DNA of 64,000 bases from Paguma larvata (lineage: Eukaryota > Chordata > Mammalia > Carnivora > Viverridae): NCBI GenBank assembly GCA_030068075.1, contig CM057826.1, positions 97,391,804-97,455,803 of the forward strand, given 5' to 3'. Shown here piece by piece: positions 24,216 through 36,510 of the stretch. The position numbers and the translations under genes were made by a program. The notes below the pieces were generated by a model that saw only the letters and a list, made by a program, of their open reading frames with translations, searched no databases and was not told where the DNA came from. Position 1 is the stretch's first letter. Each line of letters begins with the position of its first letter.

Positions 24216-24879
24216 CTTTCGTCCCCATGCTGCTCCTCCTCCTTCCCTTCTTGTACCTAATTTTTGACTCATAAATATGGGGACTGAGGAAAGTTAAGGA
24301 AGCAGGACCATTTCTACTTATCTGAAGCTGGCCTGAGCCTTCAGCACACTCCCCAGGCCTGGCTGAATGTAAAACCCGGGTGAAAGTTCGTCAGTTCTTG
24401 GGAGTGCTTCTTGAGGTGGTTGCCTACACTCTTCTCCTGCTCTGTGCTTATGGCTCTTTGCTCAGTCCCTAAGAATTTACGGCTGAACTTCATCCTCCTC
24501 CTGCCGAAACGCCTTGTCTGCTCTGGACAACCCATTTGCACAGACATGAGTCAATTCCACACCAACTTACTCTTGAGTGGGGGCCATTATATCCATTAGA
24601 GATCTTCATGTTTCCTTTTGCTTCCTTCCTTTCAGTCTCAAACTCTGGGAGAACAGGCCAGTCATGATGAGGCACAAAAATCACCTTTGTTCCTCTAGTC
24701 AGAGCCCCTCTCACTTTTAGTTTCCCAGGCAGGTCCAGAATTCATGTTCCCTCATCCCTTTGAAACTGCAGACCGCAAAGAATACGTTTTTAGTGTCCCT
24801 AAAGCTCACCTTCCTGCACCTGAAGGAAATGGGAATCATGCCCCTGACACGACCTCCCACCCAGTCCTGCCTTCTATAG

Positions 24880-25490
24880 CAGTTATGGTGAATTGGTCCC
24901 AAGCATCACTTCCAATTTCTTTTCTGGCGAGCTTCCTATATTGCAGAATTGAAAATAATCATTTTCAGATTCTCCTGTAGTTAGGGCTCTGGATACAAAT
25001 TAGGTTCTGCTAATTGATGGCACTCGAACAAGATTTAGAAGGGAGAATGGACCAGAGAGGTGGGCAAGAGATCTCTCAGTGCGAGCAAGGCCATAGAGAT
25101 GGAGATGGCACTCCGCTGCATCCGTGCTCCAGGGTCCACCCATCATCCTCACGGACATAAAGAAGTGTTTACATCAGTCATAGCAGAGGCTTCCTTATCT
25201 CTGGATCACACCTCCAGTGGTAGGCGCTTGACATCATGGTTCAAGTTCTAGTGTCAGCTTCTTGACGCCTCACCTCTGGATGGTGGCCAGAGCAGCAGCT
25301 CCTCTGGGGGCCCACTCACTGGCTCTGATCCGAAAGTCACTTCTGCAGGCCTAGCCTCAAGTCCACTCCTGCAGCCCTTCTAAAATTTACCAACCACCAA
25401 ATTCCTTGAAATAAACTTCATACTGATAAAACATCTAGCATGTTTCTGTTTCCTGCAAACAGTCTCTGACTAACCCATCTCCTCCACTTA
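24880..25490. other. Unclassified, possibly an old interspersed repeat
   Basis: The region ends with AAATAAACTTCATACTGATAAA and TTTCTGTTTCCTGC, which resembles the end of an old LTR or LINE. I could not name it. It has no convincing coding frame. Confidence 0.3.
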
Positions 25491-27289
25491 GGAAAGGTGG
25501 AAGAGAATGAAATTCACTGGAACATCAACGAGTAGGCTGAAACTTCCATTTTAACATCCTCTTACAACCCCCCTGGGGGCAGTCCTTATTTTCAGGCCTT
25601 GCAGAGCCCCTCACCAGAGCTCCTGTGTCCTTATTGTGCCTTGATCACATGAAGAAGGCCCAATGTACTTAAAATAGCACACTTCATCCATAATGAAGAA
25701 CACTCCATTTATATATGTTTATATACTCAAGAATATATCCAATATTTTAGTTGCTTGGCTAATGACAGTATAATCTCTCCCCATCCTGAAAGCACTGGCT
25801 ACATCTCTGGATACTTATTTGGCCTGGCCTCAGGAGCAGGCGGAGAGGTAGACAAACATCAGAGCCTGTGAAGACCAAATTCTCTTCCAGAATACTCACT
25901 CCACCAACTCATACTGCACCCCAAATAGATGGATTCTTCGGCTTAGGTTTTGTTCCCTGACACAATGCAGATAGCCCACTCAGTGCAGCAGCCGAGTCTA
26001 TGATCCAGAAGTGCCTTTTCCGAGCTCAGCCTAACCTGTCCTCCAAGCAAGTTTTGATGAGAAGGAAGCGGAGAACAAGAAGACCATGGCCAGCAGTACC
26101 AAGGATTAAGTATGTGACCTGGGGAGGATTTCACTTTCTCCAATCCCCGGAACACTTCACATAAAGTAAGAGAAATACTGTTTGAGGCGAATAATGAACT
26201 TTCTTTTAATACTTGTAGAGTGTGAATAAAAACATCTTCTGGAAACTCTGTTATTTGTCTTGCTTTATAACATTCTCAAATTGCAGTCTCTAAGCCCCCT
26301 TGCCCCACCCCGCTACAGAAATTGGGGAGCTGTCACTGTGACTCGGCATTCGATGGTAGAGGATGCCGTCCAAAGTGGGAAAAAGCTGAGGGTGAGTAAG
26401 TGGGGACCCAGACAGGGTTGGAACCTCCTCTACAATTTGGCCAGGAGGCAACATACTTCGTTTTTGTTTTTTTAATTAACCTTCATCATGCTTAAGCCCC
26501 AAAATAATACACAAAACATCATTCCCCCTAAACCTTGCATCATGCTCTTTTATTCCAATCTGAGTCACGGCACTGTTCTTTGAGTCATTTGCCAGGGCTT
26601 AATCAAAATTTCACAATGTCCTTCCTACGTGAATGCTTTTTGGCTTCTTCCTTAAATTTTATTTTGGCAACAAAATATCCTTTGAAAGAATGTTTCCAAG
26701 GATCTCCACATAGTTCCTTAGTCCCTCCTGTGGTCTCCCTCTTCGCTTCGGGGCCCCTGGCAAGGTCACCAACTCCCTTTGTCCTTCCTTCTTCCCTTGC
26801 CCGTTGTGTCACTTTCCTGCCTCCTTTCCTTGTATTATTTTCTCCACTGAAAGCTTCTTCCCCCTCTCGGTGCCCTTCCAATCCCCAGGGGACAGTTGCT
26901 TCAAAAAGCAAGAGCCCAGGCTGAGAAGCCGGCAGACGGCTCCGTGCCCTTCAACCTTGGACGAGTTCCTAAATGTCTCAGGGCCTGTTTTCCGTAAATT
27001 CGAATGGTTTTCAGTTCATATCCACAGTTGGTTTCAGCATTTAGATAAAAATCATACCACAGCAGAGGTGTGTACCTTCTCCCCTTACAGAGAAAGAATC
27101 CTACCATTACATAGAAAAGTTGTTATTTGAAAGTAACTTTCTCTAAATGTTTACCAATGGGATGCTGGCAAAATAGTGATCCATTCATTAAAAAGCATGA
27201 AGTGGCTCTTGTAGTGTCTCAAGAATAAAAGAGTAGTTTGCAGAATAATATATGTAGCAGAGTCTGTATTTTAAAATATCTATGCTATA
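25491..27289. other. Unique DNA, no gene seen
   Basis: The 102- to 129-codon frames at 26535-26924 overlap on opposite strands, in pyrimidine-rich plus-strand sequence. They have no splice sites. A MIR-like phrase may lie near 26910-27000. Confidence 0.4.
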
Positions 27290-27480
27290 TGCTATGTGCC
27301 AGATGTATGTTACCTATTATACACAAAATTAAATGTTCTTAGAAGCAATGGGAAAGGATTCCAACCACATGTAACAGTGGTTGCTCTGAGTGGAGGAGGA
27401 GGTATGGGAAGGGAGAAAGGGAATTTTAATTTTTTCTACGCTTCTGAATTGTTTGAAATTTTTACCAGCATTCCCTCAAC
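27290..27480 (+). mobile_element. L1ME-like 3' UTR fragment
   Basis: TAACAGTGGTTGCTCTGAGTG, a G-rich stretch, then GAATTGTTTGAAATTTTTACC are typical of old L1 3' UTRs. The frame at 27296-27499 is this repeat. Confidence 0.5.
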
Positions 27481-28794
27481 ACTTAACACCAATTTCTGAA
27501 TCACACAGGGCAGGGGGTCTGGGGGAAACATGTTCTACATCCTGGAATAACACTTGACTGATATGTTTAAAATCTTATAAAATAAATTATCTTATAGTAA
27601 GCATTTTCCTTTCATCCCCATGCACAAAATGTCATTCGTAAGTAAGTTAAATAAACAAATTGACTGCTTTGCACTGTGGGAAAGTGAGAGCTGAGCTGAC
27701 CCCAGTTTTTCATTCTGGACTCAGGTAGGAGTCCCCTTCCTCCCTGCCTCCAACATCTCAATCACTCAAGCCACAGCCTGCAGCCTCGAGAGAGGAAATG
27801 GGGTTAAAGGTCGAGGTGAAGAGGAGTGCTGAGTCTCTCTGTTTTGTCAACGCTCAAAACAAAGAATACTATTTTATGTGATAAATTCATTACCCAGAGA
27901 ACAAGCCCAAATTCTGCCTTATAGACTATAGCTTCTATAGAGGGACTTGACCAAATTATTTATTTCAAACCTGTTTTATTTGCTGCCAAGCAATTTAGAT
28001 ACACATGAAGTTTACTATGGTGGGGGGAGGGGTATTTATGTCACCAAATGAAGACACTTTTCTTGAAACCTTTTCACTAATGGAATTTCTGTGAACTTGT
28101 TTGGTTTATAGTTAGCTATGGTGACGTCTGGGTTATTAAAGCAGCAAGGTACACACAGATGCACACGGAATCTTCATTTGCTACATCCTCCCAGGATGAG
28201 CTGATACATCTTTGATAACAGATCACGCACCCACTGCCCCAAAAAGGATATTAGTAAGAGCAGCTTGGGAGTATGATTTCCTCCTTCTTCCCTCCTTCTA
28301 CTGTTCGGCCTATTTTAAGACAACTGTATATAAATGGCCTGTTGCCTGCATGAGTCAGGCTCTGCTAATCACAGAGAACAGGAGTTTGCTTGGCAGAAGA
28401 ATCAGTCACTGTCTCTCAGCTTCTCTGGTTATGGTTGGTGTAGGTGTTCTCTTCCACTCAGGCATGGGAAGTTAATAAAAATAAAAATTACATGCCAATT
28501 CTATGCATTTTTGTGGAAATTGGACATTATTTGTTCCATAATGTTAGTGCATTTCTTGGGGTCAACATCAACATTAAAACACTCAATTCTCATTATTTTT
28601 AAAAAGCATTTATTTAACTATGAGATATATTTATTTGTGCATTTTTAGGGCCCCACTGCCATCAGCCTTACAGAAGCCCCCTCACCTCTCACTCACTGCT
28701 ACAATGGCTCCTAACTGGTCTCCCTGGCTTTTGTTCTGGCCCCACTACAACTGGCTGTCTTTGTATAATGCAAAGCAATCACTTTAAAAAGCTA
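27481..28794. other. Unique DNA, no gene seen
   Basis: No landmark repeat and no exon with splice support. The overlapping frames at 28212-28648 are unsupported. Confidence 0.4.
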
Positions 28795-29120
28795 TGAAGT
28801 AAGTCAGTCAGAGAAAGAAAAATACTATATGATTTCACTCCTATGTGCAATTTAAGGAACAAAAGAACAAGCAAAGGGTGGGGGGAAGAGAGGGAGGCAA
28901 ACATAGAAACAGACTCTTAACTATAGAGAAGGGATTGATGGTTACAAGTGGGGAGGGGATGGGGGATGGGTAAAGTAGGTGATGGGGATTAAGGGGTGCA
29001 CTTATGATGAGCACCAGGTGATGCATGGAAGTGTTGAATCACTGTATTGTACACCTGAATCTAATATTACATGTATGTTAACTAACTGGAATTTGAATAA
29101 GAACTTAAGAAAAAAACAAG
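28795..29120 (+). mobile_element. Carnivore L1 3' end, 5' truncated
   Basis: It contains ATATGATTTCACTCCTATGTG, GGGGATGGGGGATGGGTAAAG, GGATTAAGGGGTGCACTTATG, ATGAGCACCAGGTGATGCATG and GTACACCTGAATCTAATATTA, which is carnivore L1 3' UTR. It is followed directly by the TAA repeat at 29121-29157. Confidence 0.88.
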
Positions 29121-29157
29121 GATAATAATAATAATAATAATAATATAATAATAATAA
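29121..29157. repeat. (TAA)n microsatellite after an L1 tail
   Basis: About 12 ATA/TAA units with one phase slip (TAATATAATA). It appears to have grown from the A tail of the L1 at 28795-29120. Confidence 0.93.
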
Positions 29158-29324
29158 AAGAATGATAGAATCTGCCTGTTAGACCGTCTGATCCTGGTGT
29201 TTTTATTTGTGATGTACATTTTATGAACATCTACTTGTATGGGAAAACAAATAAATAAAAGGTAAACCAGGTTCAACCCCAACCTGGTTCACAAACCCTT
29301 CACCGGTTTACCACTGTCTGTCAA

Positions 29325-29690
29325 ATAAAACACGGGTGCAGCTCCCTCTCCACCTCAGCGTTCGGCAAGGTCCCCCTGCACTCCAGCCACGCAGGCTTCC
29401 CCCAACTTCAGAAACCACACCAGGCTCATCCCATCTTGGTGCTTTGCTCTGCTCTCCTCTGCCTGGGAACTCTCCCTCTGCTTGTTCCCTTGACCAGCAC
29501 CTTTTCTTTCTTCTACTCAAAGCCTCCTCAAAATGCCTCCGCTGCTGGATTTACCAAAGTGCCCCCCCTTATTTTCCCTTACAGCTTCCTCTTGGTGCCC
29601 TTTTACTGCTTACTATACTCTGTAATTACTTGTTTATTGTCTCTCCCCAGGCGACTGAAAATTCCACGTGGGGTGGACCATTAGAGCTTG
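29325..29690 (+). mobile_element. L2 LINE fragment, sense
   Basis: CTTTGCTCTGCTCTCCTCTGC, CTGGGAACTCTCCCTCTGC, TCAAAGCCTCCTCAAAATGCC and ACTCTGTAATTACTTGTTTA are L2 phrases. The 131-residue frame at 29336-29731 is L2 and not a host gene. Confidence 0.78.
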
Positions 29691-29694
29691 TGTT

Positions 29695-30185
29695 GCGAAT
29701 GCTTCATTTGGGGACTCACCAGAACCCGTAGAGGTTAGGGAACTGACAAAGATTCTTTGCTTGACCAAACGTGAGTCAGGCTCCTGAACCTCCTCCTAGA
29801 CCCCATCTGTGCACTTCCTTGTAAAATCCAGTGTTAGCAAGAACCTTGCTGAGTCAGTTTAACCAGAACCTCCCACCCTCTATATCTGATCATCCCTCTC
29901 CATCCTCCAAGCCATGTCTCATCAGCCATTCTTCTTCAGTAAGAATGCTCTTAGGTTGGTTTAGCCAAAATGATTCTTGATGTTTCCTCTAAGTAATTTT
30001 CCAAGCACTGATTCCCACTCTACTCCTTGGCTATAAATGTCCACTTGCCCATGGGATACTCAAAGTTGAATCCAATCTCTCTCCCCCACTGCAAAATTCT
30101 ATTGAAGTGGTCCCTACACCTACTGTAGTGCCAAATAAAGTCTGCCTCACCATCCTGAACAAGTGTCATTGGATTCTTTTTTTTA
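29695..30185 (+). mobile_element. Solo LTR of an endogenous retrovirus, family not named
   Basis: It has an LTR-like layout: a CTTTGCTTGACCAAACGTGAG block, CTCCTAGACCCCATCTGTGC, a TATA-like GGCTATAAATGTCCACTTGC near 30032, then CCAAATAAAGTCTGCC (polyadenylation hexamer near 30130) and a terminal GTCATTGGATTC. No internal viral genes are present. Confidence 0.6.
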
Positions 30186-30634
30186 TGAAAGCCTAGGTAA
30201 TGAACTCCTACCATATCATGAGTATGAGTCATCATTATCAAAAACTGCACTAACATTCTTGTTAACATTATCAATTTTTAATTTACTGGACAATCTGTCA
30301 ATAGTAGCCTCAATCTATCAACTCTTTTCCAGTTAAAATCTGTAAGTAAAGATTCTAGGACAACATCAAGGAAGTAGGATATAGAAAAGGGCCAGCTTTG
30401 AGGTGGAAGTGTTGCTTATGTTCACTTTCCATCACTTTGAGGGGTGCAACTGCCAATTTTTCTGATGGGTTAAAGATCAGGGAGCAATTTGGTAGGACAG
30501 GATACAAAAGTATGACTCAGCTCTCTCGAACCAAATCTTTTCATGATGACTTCATTTTATTTGAAACAATGGGAATTCCAGAATCATTGGCACATCTGTA
30601 CCCAAAAATAATAAGAGTATTTTTACAACTCTAA

Positions 30635-30815
30635 TAATTTATTGTCAAATTGGTTTCCATACAACACCCAGTGCTCATCCCAACAAGTGCCCTCCTTTAT
30701 GCCCATCACCCAGTCTCCCCCCTCCCACAGCCCCCTCTCCCCTCAGTTTGTTCTTAGTCTTTGAGAGTCTCATGTTATGTCTTCCTCCCTCTCTGTGGCT
30801 TTTTCTTTTTTAAAT
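30635..30815 (-). mobile_element. Feline L1 3' end, antisense, 5' truncated
   Basis: TAATTTATTGTCAAATTGGTT, TCCATACAACACCCAGTGC, CCCATCACCCAGTCTCCCCC and CAGTTTGTTCTTAGTCTTTG are the reverse of the cat L1 3' UTR. It matches the sense copy at 46306-46481. Confidence 0.9.
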
Positions 30816-31209
30816 AAGGAAAATATTTTCACCTTCTCTTAAGTTTCTATATCAATGTCGCCTTCCATTCATGTTTATAATCAGTGTGATTTCTTGTATG
30901 TGTTCACACAAATAAAAGTATTAAAGCAATCAGAGTTTAAATTTCTTTAGTTTTCAACAATAAAATTATTTGCATATTTGTGAAGATTTCATCAAAATCA
31001 TAGCTTGAAATCACTGTTATTTTATGAGAAGCTGTATACAAAATATATAAAATTAACCATAAAGCTATTACAAGACATACTTTATATTAGCTACATAATT
31101 CCATATTTTTGAAACAAAGTAGCCATGATTGTTGCTACTGACAAAAGTCTAATTAAAATAAGGGTCTATTGTGCATATCATATATCTAATCAGTCGAATC
31201 GACACACAT

Positions 31210-31463
31210 TTACTGAGCTTCGCTTTTTAAAAACACTTTTTTAAGTTTATTTATTTATTTCGAGAGAGAGAAAGCATGTGCGCAAGCAGAGGAGGGGCAG
31301 AGAGAGAGAGAGAGAGAGAGAGAATCCTAATCAAGTTCCATGCTGTCAGTGCAGAGCCCAATGTGGGGCTCAATTCCACGAACCATGAGATCATGACCTG
31401 AGCTGAGATCAAGAGTCAGACACTTAACCAACTGAGCCATTGGTGCACCCTTTATTAAGCTCC
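31210..31463 (-). mobile_element. Can-SINE
   Basis: The GA repeat is at 31298-31322. The minus-strand head GGGTGCACCAATGGCTCAG carries changes and ends at 31449. The flanks TTTACTGAGCTTC and TTTATTAAGCTCC form a 13-base duplication with two mismatches. Confidence 0.92.
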
Positions 31464-31609
31464 TACTATGACCTTAGGAAAGATAGATGTGGTCCTTCCT
31501 TTCCAGAAGCTTTCGTTTAGGGGAGAAAGGTAGCACATAGGTTATTATATTTTACATTATTTACACTATTAAGTGCCTACTTACATGTATTAAGTGATCA
31601 CTACTTCCA

Positions 31610-31835
31610 GGTTCTCTATTAATACCTTACATGCACTATTTTATTTAATCCTTACCATAATACATCACGTACTTTAACTATAAAGAAATTTAATATTTAA
31701 GACAACTGTGGCTCAGAGTAGTTAGTTGGCTTGACTATGGACACACAGCCGATAAGTAGCAGAGCCGAGATTCCTTCCAGATCTGCCTGATTTAAAGGCT
31801 CAGAGCTTTCTCTAGCATAAAAATGTACTGTAGTC
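31610..31835 (-). mobile_element. MIR SINE, antisense
   Basis: AACTGTGGCTCAGAGTAGTTA, ACACACAGCCGATAAGTAGC, AGAGCCGAGATTCCTTCCAG and CTGATTTAAAGGCTCAGAGC follow the reversed MIR. Confidence 0.82.
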
Positions 31836-31924
31836 AGATACTATTCAGCGTCTTCCCAGGAATACAAAAATAAGACTTGATAATAAGATAGGATGGCCTA
31901 CATCCATTCTGTTCCCCATTTTTA

Positions 31925-31992
31925 CACCAAAACTCAGGACAATGACTGGCACAGAGTAGGACCTTGATAAATTTTTTAATTTATTAAGTGTT
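31925..31992 (+). mobile_element. L2 3'-end fragment
   Basis: ACAATGACTGGCACAGAGTAG followed by GACCTTGATAAATTTTTTAA fits an L2 or MIR 3' end. Confidence 0.5.
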
Positions 31993-34149
31993 GAAAGCAA
32001 CATATTCTAGCTTAGAGCAGGACATACAGAGGGAGATTAAAAAGACAACTCTCAGGTGGATATAGGAGCCTCCTGACAGTTTATAGAGATCTGATGTATG
32101 TGTATTTTTCTGGAGAGAGAGAACACAGCGTTCATCCAATTTTCAAGGGATCATGACTCAGAGATATTTATAAACTACTGATATAATCTATCCCCTTAAT
32201 TTAAAATATGGGAAGAATAAGACTTGGAAAGCCAAATGATTGGTACAAGGTTATGCAGCCACATGAGGACTGGATCTGAACACAGATACACAGAATTACA
32301 CAATCTTCAAACTCCTTCCAAAATGCCACCCATGAAAGGATAATATGATGTTGTTGGACTCAGCCACAAGCAAACTAGGCTTTCCTCTGAAAGTGACATT
32401 TGGCTTCCCAACAGATGATAGAGAGCTCTTTAGTCAGAACAGGCTCACTGCTGAAACAACTAATCCCCAAATCGCAGCCACATAACACAATTAAGGCTTT
32501 ATTTACTGCTCCCAGTCCATCTGATATGGATTGTGAGGCTCCTCTCCAAGTGATGATTCAGGGGCTTCTTGCACTGAATGGCCCCATCATCTTGGAGTCT
32601 TTTACTTTCAGGCATGCAGATAAAAGAGAAAGAGGGCATAGAGGGTAATGGAAAATACAACAGGGCCTCACTAATACCCACATTCCACGGTTTCAACCAA
32701 ATGTGAGAGAGATTGGGAAATACGATCTCCCTGTGTGCCCAGTAGGGTAACCAACCATGGTGGTTTGCTTGGAACTGTCCCATTTTTAGCACCTGAAGCC
32801 CACCCTTCCGGATGAACGAGGAGAGTTGATCGGTGTAGTGCTGCCAGAAGAGGTAGTGGCTGTGGTGAACATCTAACAGCCACAGGATGCTCAATAGGGC
32901 CTAATAAATAGCATCATTTATCCCCTGCTCAACTTCTGAAACAATTGGGAAATAAAATAAGAAAGACAGATGGGGGTCAAAATAGTCACCTTTTTCCCTG
33001 AGAAACCTACATCATGGAAGAAGCCTTTATCTATGGGAGGGTCTCCCTAATACTGAACCCCAGAATGAGGTAGACTTTCCCACTCAGGAAGTGTTGAACC
33101 TCTCACATGGGAAGCATGACCTTCGGCGCACAGGAGAAATCCCACTCTCTGTGAGAAGGTCTACTGCAAAAAAAAAAAAAGGGAGCTAACCTTGTACATC
33201 CATTACACCCATTTGTTCCCCAAATTTACCAAGTAGAGAAGCCACTACATCTGCCTGAGGGGTGAGGAGGAGGGGGGGTGAGTGTGAGTGAAGGGGGAGT
33301 GAAAGAAAGTCTAGGCCATTGTCATGATTGGCTAGGAATCGTCGTGAATCCCTTATAAAGAAGGAAACATCAGCCAGTGGGGAAAGCATTCCTGTGCAGT
33401 GAGGAGTAGACCATAGAGTCTAACTGTGTGACTTGAAGAGGAGGGCACCCAAGATTTCACCCCCAGAGAACTCAAGGTGATAGGACTGGAATGTTATTTT
33501 GCTTTAGTTGGAGAATGATGCATGAACGGAAAAGCACAGACTAGAACTTAGAAAATGGAATCTAGAATATGGGAAGCTGGATGTGGCCACCTCAGCAAGC
33601 TCTAGTTGTGAAAGGAGGGAGGATGTTGTCAGGGCCTGCTAAAAACTGACATTGTGGAGCCAATTTCCTTTGTTTTGGACCTCGAGTAAATTGTCCATCC
33701 TCTTCCACTAGCATCACCACCACTGGTATATTTTTCACCATAAGTTGAAGAATCAGCATTCCAGTTTATATGTATCAATCTCTGTGACTACGGTTAATGC
33801 AGAGTCCCAGAGAAAGAGATGCCCTCCAGCAGCATAGGACAAATCAGGTTCCATGTCTACAAGCCTGAAGGTGAGGTCTTGGAGGACTGTGATTTCCCAT
33901 GGGATAGATAAATGCCACTTTGAAAGGCCCCTTGACAGCTAACCAGTAGCTCTCTTTAGAGGATACTGCACTGGACCACCCAGGGGCCAAACATTTCCTT
34001 TGAACTGAAATTATCACAGAATGCCTAACTGTAAGAAAATGAATGCCAGTTCTAGACCAAAAGGAAATTATCAACTGCAAAAATACTATCCAGAGGTGAT
34101 GCTATGGTACATAGGGAGTTAGGGAGCGGGGAGAGCGGAGAGCGAGGGG
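31993..34149. other. Repeat-poor DNA, no gene seen
   Basis: 32740-32800 (GTAGGGTAACCAACCATGGTG, GGAACTGTCCCATTTTTAGCA) resembles the end of an old DNA transposon I cannot name. A minus-strand frame of 131 codons (32499-32894) runs over it without splice sites. Confidence 0.4.
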
Positions 34150-34315
34150 CACTAACTTTCACTGGGCACCTGACTTGTTTTTCGCAGGTCCTACCTACTT
34201 ATTTTAAATAAAAAGAATAACCAGAGAACAGACGAGGGAAAGTAAATTGACCAGAATCATAAAATAGTAGCCCTGCAGGATGGTATTCAAACCTAGGCCC
34301 ATCTAGTTTGAAGAG
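34150..34315 (-). mobile_element. MIR SINE, antisense, diverged
   Basis: CAGACGAGGGAAAGTAAATTG, then ATAGTAGCCCTGCAGGATGG and TATTCAAACCTAGGCCCATC fit the reversed MIR. Confidence 0.65.
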
Positions 34316-34753
34316 TAATAATAATGACAAAAGGAGATAATTAGTATAATATAGATACAAAGTTCCCTTGTAATAAGACCTAGAAATTAGAATGCAAAGT
34401 TACCTAAGAGAGACTCTCTCCTCAGGTTCTTTTTCAAACATTCAACAGATGCACGTTGTCTGGAACCATTTTTCAGTCCTGCATGAAGACAGAGAGATAA
34501 TAAGCTCAATGAGGAACTCTGGGATAAGGGGAATCTGTGCAGTGTACTTCCTGCTCCTGCCCTGAACCCAACACATGTTCGAACAAGTGCTAGGAGAAGA
34601 GCTGGAGACTCAGGATTTATATGATGTGGTCCTGCCTTTGTGGAATCTTGTTCTTGGATTTTGAAAACAGATTAGATTCCAAATTAAAATTGCCACACTG
34701 CTGCTTATTAAATATTCACTTTTTATAAACCTACAACAGGAAAGTTCCAATAT

Positions 34754-34967
34754 TTGCATTGCTTTGAAAAACTTTTTAATGTTTATTTTTGAGAGACAGA
34801 GACAGAGACAGAGCACAAGCGGGGAAGAGGCAGAGAGAGAGGGAGACACAGGCTCTGGCCTCTGAGCGAGCCCAAAGTGGGGCTCAAACTCACCAGCTTT
34901 GAGATTATGACCTGAGCTAAGTTGGATGATCAACCAACTGAGGAGCCCCTGCATTATTTTTTGAAAG
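34754..34967 (-). mobile_element. Can-SINE, diverged head
   Basis: The minus strand reads CAGGGGCTCCTCAGTTGGTTG, where part of the GGTGGCTCAG head is deleted. The rest of the body and tail are present. TGCATT begins both flanking duplications, followed by a T-rich stretch ending TTTGAAA. Confidence 0.88.
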
Positions 34968-35154
34968 AGCCCCTTGGTGGAGCCTGTGACTAGAACTTTC
35001 CTTCTAGGCCAGAGGATGAGATGAAATGAGTCTTTTTTGATGCAGATCCCAAGAACAGTGGCTTAACTGGACTAGAAAGTTTTGGTTAATGCAAACCTCC
35101 AGGTAGTACCCACACCTGTACCTCTGACTTTCCTTATTCCTTATGTCTCATCAG

Positions 35155-35280
35155 TGCTTCTCTAAGTATAGGCATCTGGACAAGTAAGGTAGAATCTCCT
35201 GGAATGAACTTTCAAAATGCATCAGCATTAAATTTTTTTGGTAAACCTTAAGATTGAGAATCACTGCTTTAACCAAGGTG
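35155..35280 (+). mobile_element. MER20-like DNA transposon fragment
   Basis: AGTGCTTCTCTAAGTATAGGC at one end and AGATTGAGAATCACTGCTTTA at the other, with GTAGAATCTCCTGGAATG between, fit the hAT-Charlie MER20 and MER5 groups. Confidence 0.55.
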
Positions 35281-35309
35281 GTCCTCGTAGGAGGGCTGCC
35301 TTAAGCCTC

Positions 35310-35495
35310 ACTGTTGACTCAGAGTTTGGACTTTGCCTTGTGAGCACTGGGGAAGCACCAAAAAGATTAAAGTAAGAAAAACTGAGGTCACTGTTGCACT
35401 GAAAAAGATTAGCCCAGCTATAGTGTGAAGAATAGACTGCTCGGACTAAGAAGACAAGATATAAGGCTGTGGTGCAGGTGCGACAGAGTGTTGAC
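35310..35495 (-). mobile_element. L2 LINE fragment, antisense
   Basis: It resembles the part of reversed L2 that reads 'gatcactctggctgctgtgtggagaatag': here AAGATTAGCCCAGCTATAGTG and GTGAAGAATAGACTGC. Confidence 0.45.
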
Positions 35496-35499
35496 CTGA

Positions 35500-35609
35500 G
35501 GCAGAGCAGTTGGTTAAGTGTCCAACTTCAGCTCAGGTCATGAACTCACAGTTTGTGAGTTGGAGCCCCACATTGGGTTCTGTGCTGACAGTGGGAAGCC
35601 TGCTTTGGA

Positions 35610-35641
<32 letters not shown>

Positions 35642-35706
35642 GCCCCTCCTCTGTTTGCACACACGCTTTCTCTCTCTCAAAATAAATAAATTAACTTAAA
35701 AAAATA
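35500..35706 (+). mobile_element. Can-SINE, 5' end degenerate
   Basis: The recognisable part starts at AGAGCAGTTGGTTAAGTGTC, and the first 15-20 bases of the head are missing or unrecognisable. It has a long (TC)n tract at 35616-35640 and the tail AATAAATAAATTAAC. It sits at the edge of the L1ME piece that follows. Confidence 0.9.
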
Positions 35707-36510
35707 TTCTGTCATCTCAGCCTCGGAGATAACCATGTTAACACTTTGGTATCTACTCTCCCAGATTCCTGCACTACAATAGGATTAAGGTTAGGAAGGA
35801 GGCAGGCATGGAGCAGGGAGGCAGGGCTGAGAGAGCATCTGTTCTTAAGAGAATGCTGGACATGGTGGAGATGCTGGGGATTCTGTATACACCAGACGAA
35901 GGCACGTGAGGTGAACCTGGCAAGTCGTGAAGGTGGAAGCAGGCAGGGACCTTTCAGAGCACTGCGTGCATGTGCGTGTGCCCATGCACATGTACGCACT
36001 TGTGCACATTTTAAAGAAATTGGATCATACTATGGATTATCTTCCAAAACTTGTTTTTTCACATAGAGATCTTCCCACATCAGTACATTTAGAGATAGTT
36101 CATTGCTTTAAAAAGAGCTATATAGCGCTCTATTATTTGGATGTACAAAATCTGTTGAACTGATCCACTTTTGATGTGAGTAACCTCCCAATTTTTGCTA
36201 GTAAAAGCAAATGGACATCGTTAAGTAAATACCCATAGAAGAATTTCCGATGGCTTAATTCCTAGGATTGATATTACTAGGTCAATGACTATGCATATTT
36301 AAAATTTTGCATTACCCACTGTGTACAAGGTTGACTTATTTGCTTGCACCCTTAGCAGCCTGGATGCAATTGATTTGTTGAGAGTCTGATGGCCTAAAAA
36401 AAAAAAATCTCATTTAAAACTTTAATTATGACTGGGGTTGAACTCCTTTTCATATCTTTCTTGCCTATAGGTATTTATTCTGTGAATTATTAGTTTACAC
36501 CTTTTGTGTC
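35707..36510 (-). mobile_element. L1ME-type LINE fragment, antisense, in two parts
   Basis: 35707-35790 has CGGAGATAACCATGTTAACAC. 36005-36510 has TTGGATCATACTATGGATTAT, CAAAACTTGTTTTTTCACATA, GATCTTCCCACATCAGTAC, and 'ttcctaggattgatattactaggtc'. This is reversed L1 3' sequence. The part between (35791-36000) is not recognised. Confidence 0.65.

Noticed and set aside
26535..26924. 129-codon plus-strand and 102-codon minus-strand frames
   Set aside because: They overlap on opposite strands in biased sequence, with no splice sites.
29336..29731. 131-codon plus-strand frame
   Set aside because: It lies in a sense L2 fragment and the start of an LTR.
32499..32894. 131-codon minus-strand frame
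   Set aside because: There is no splice support, and part of it overlaps a likely old DNA transposon end.
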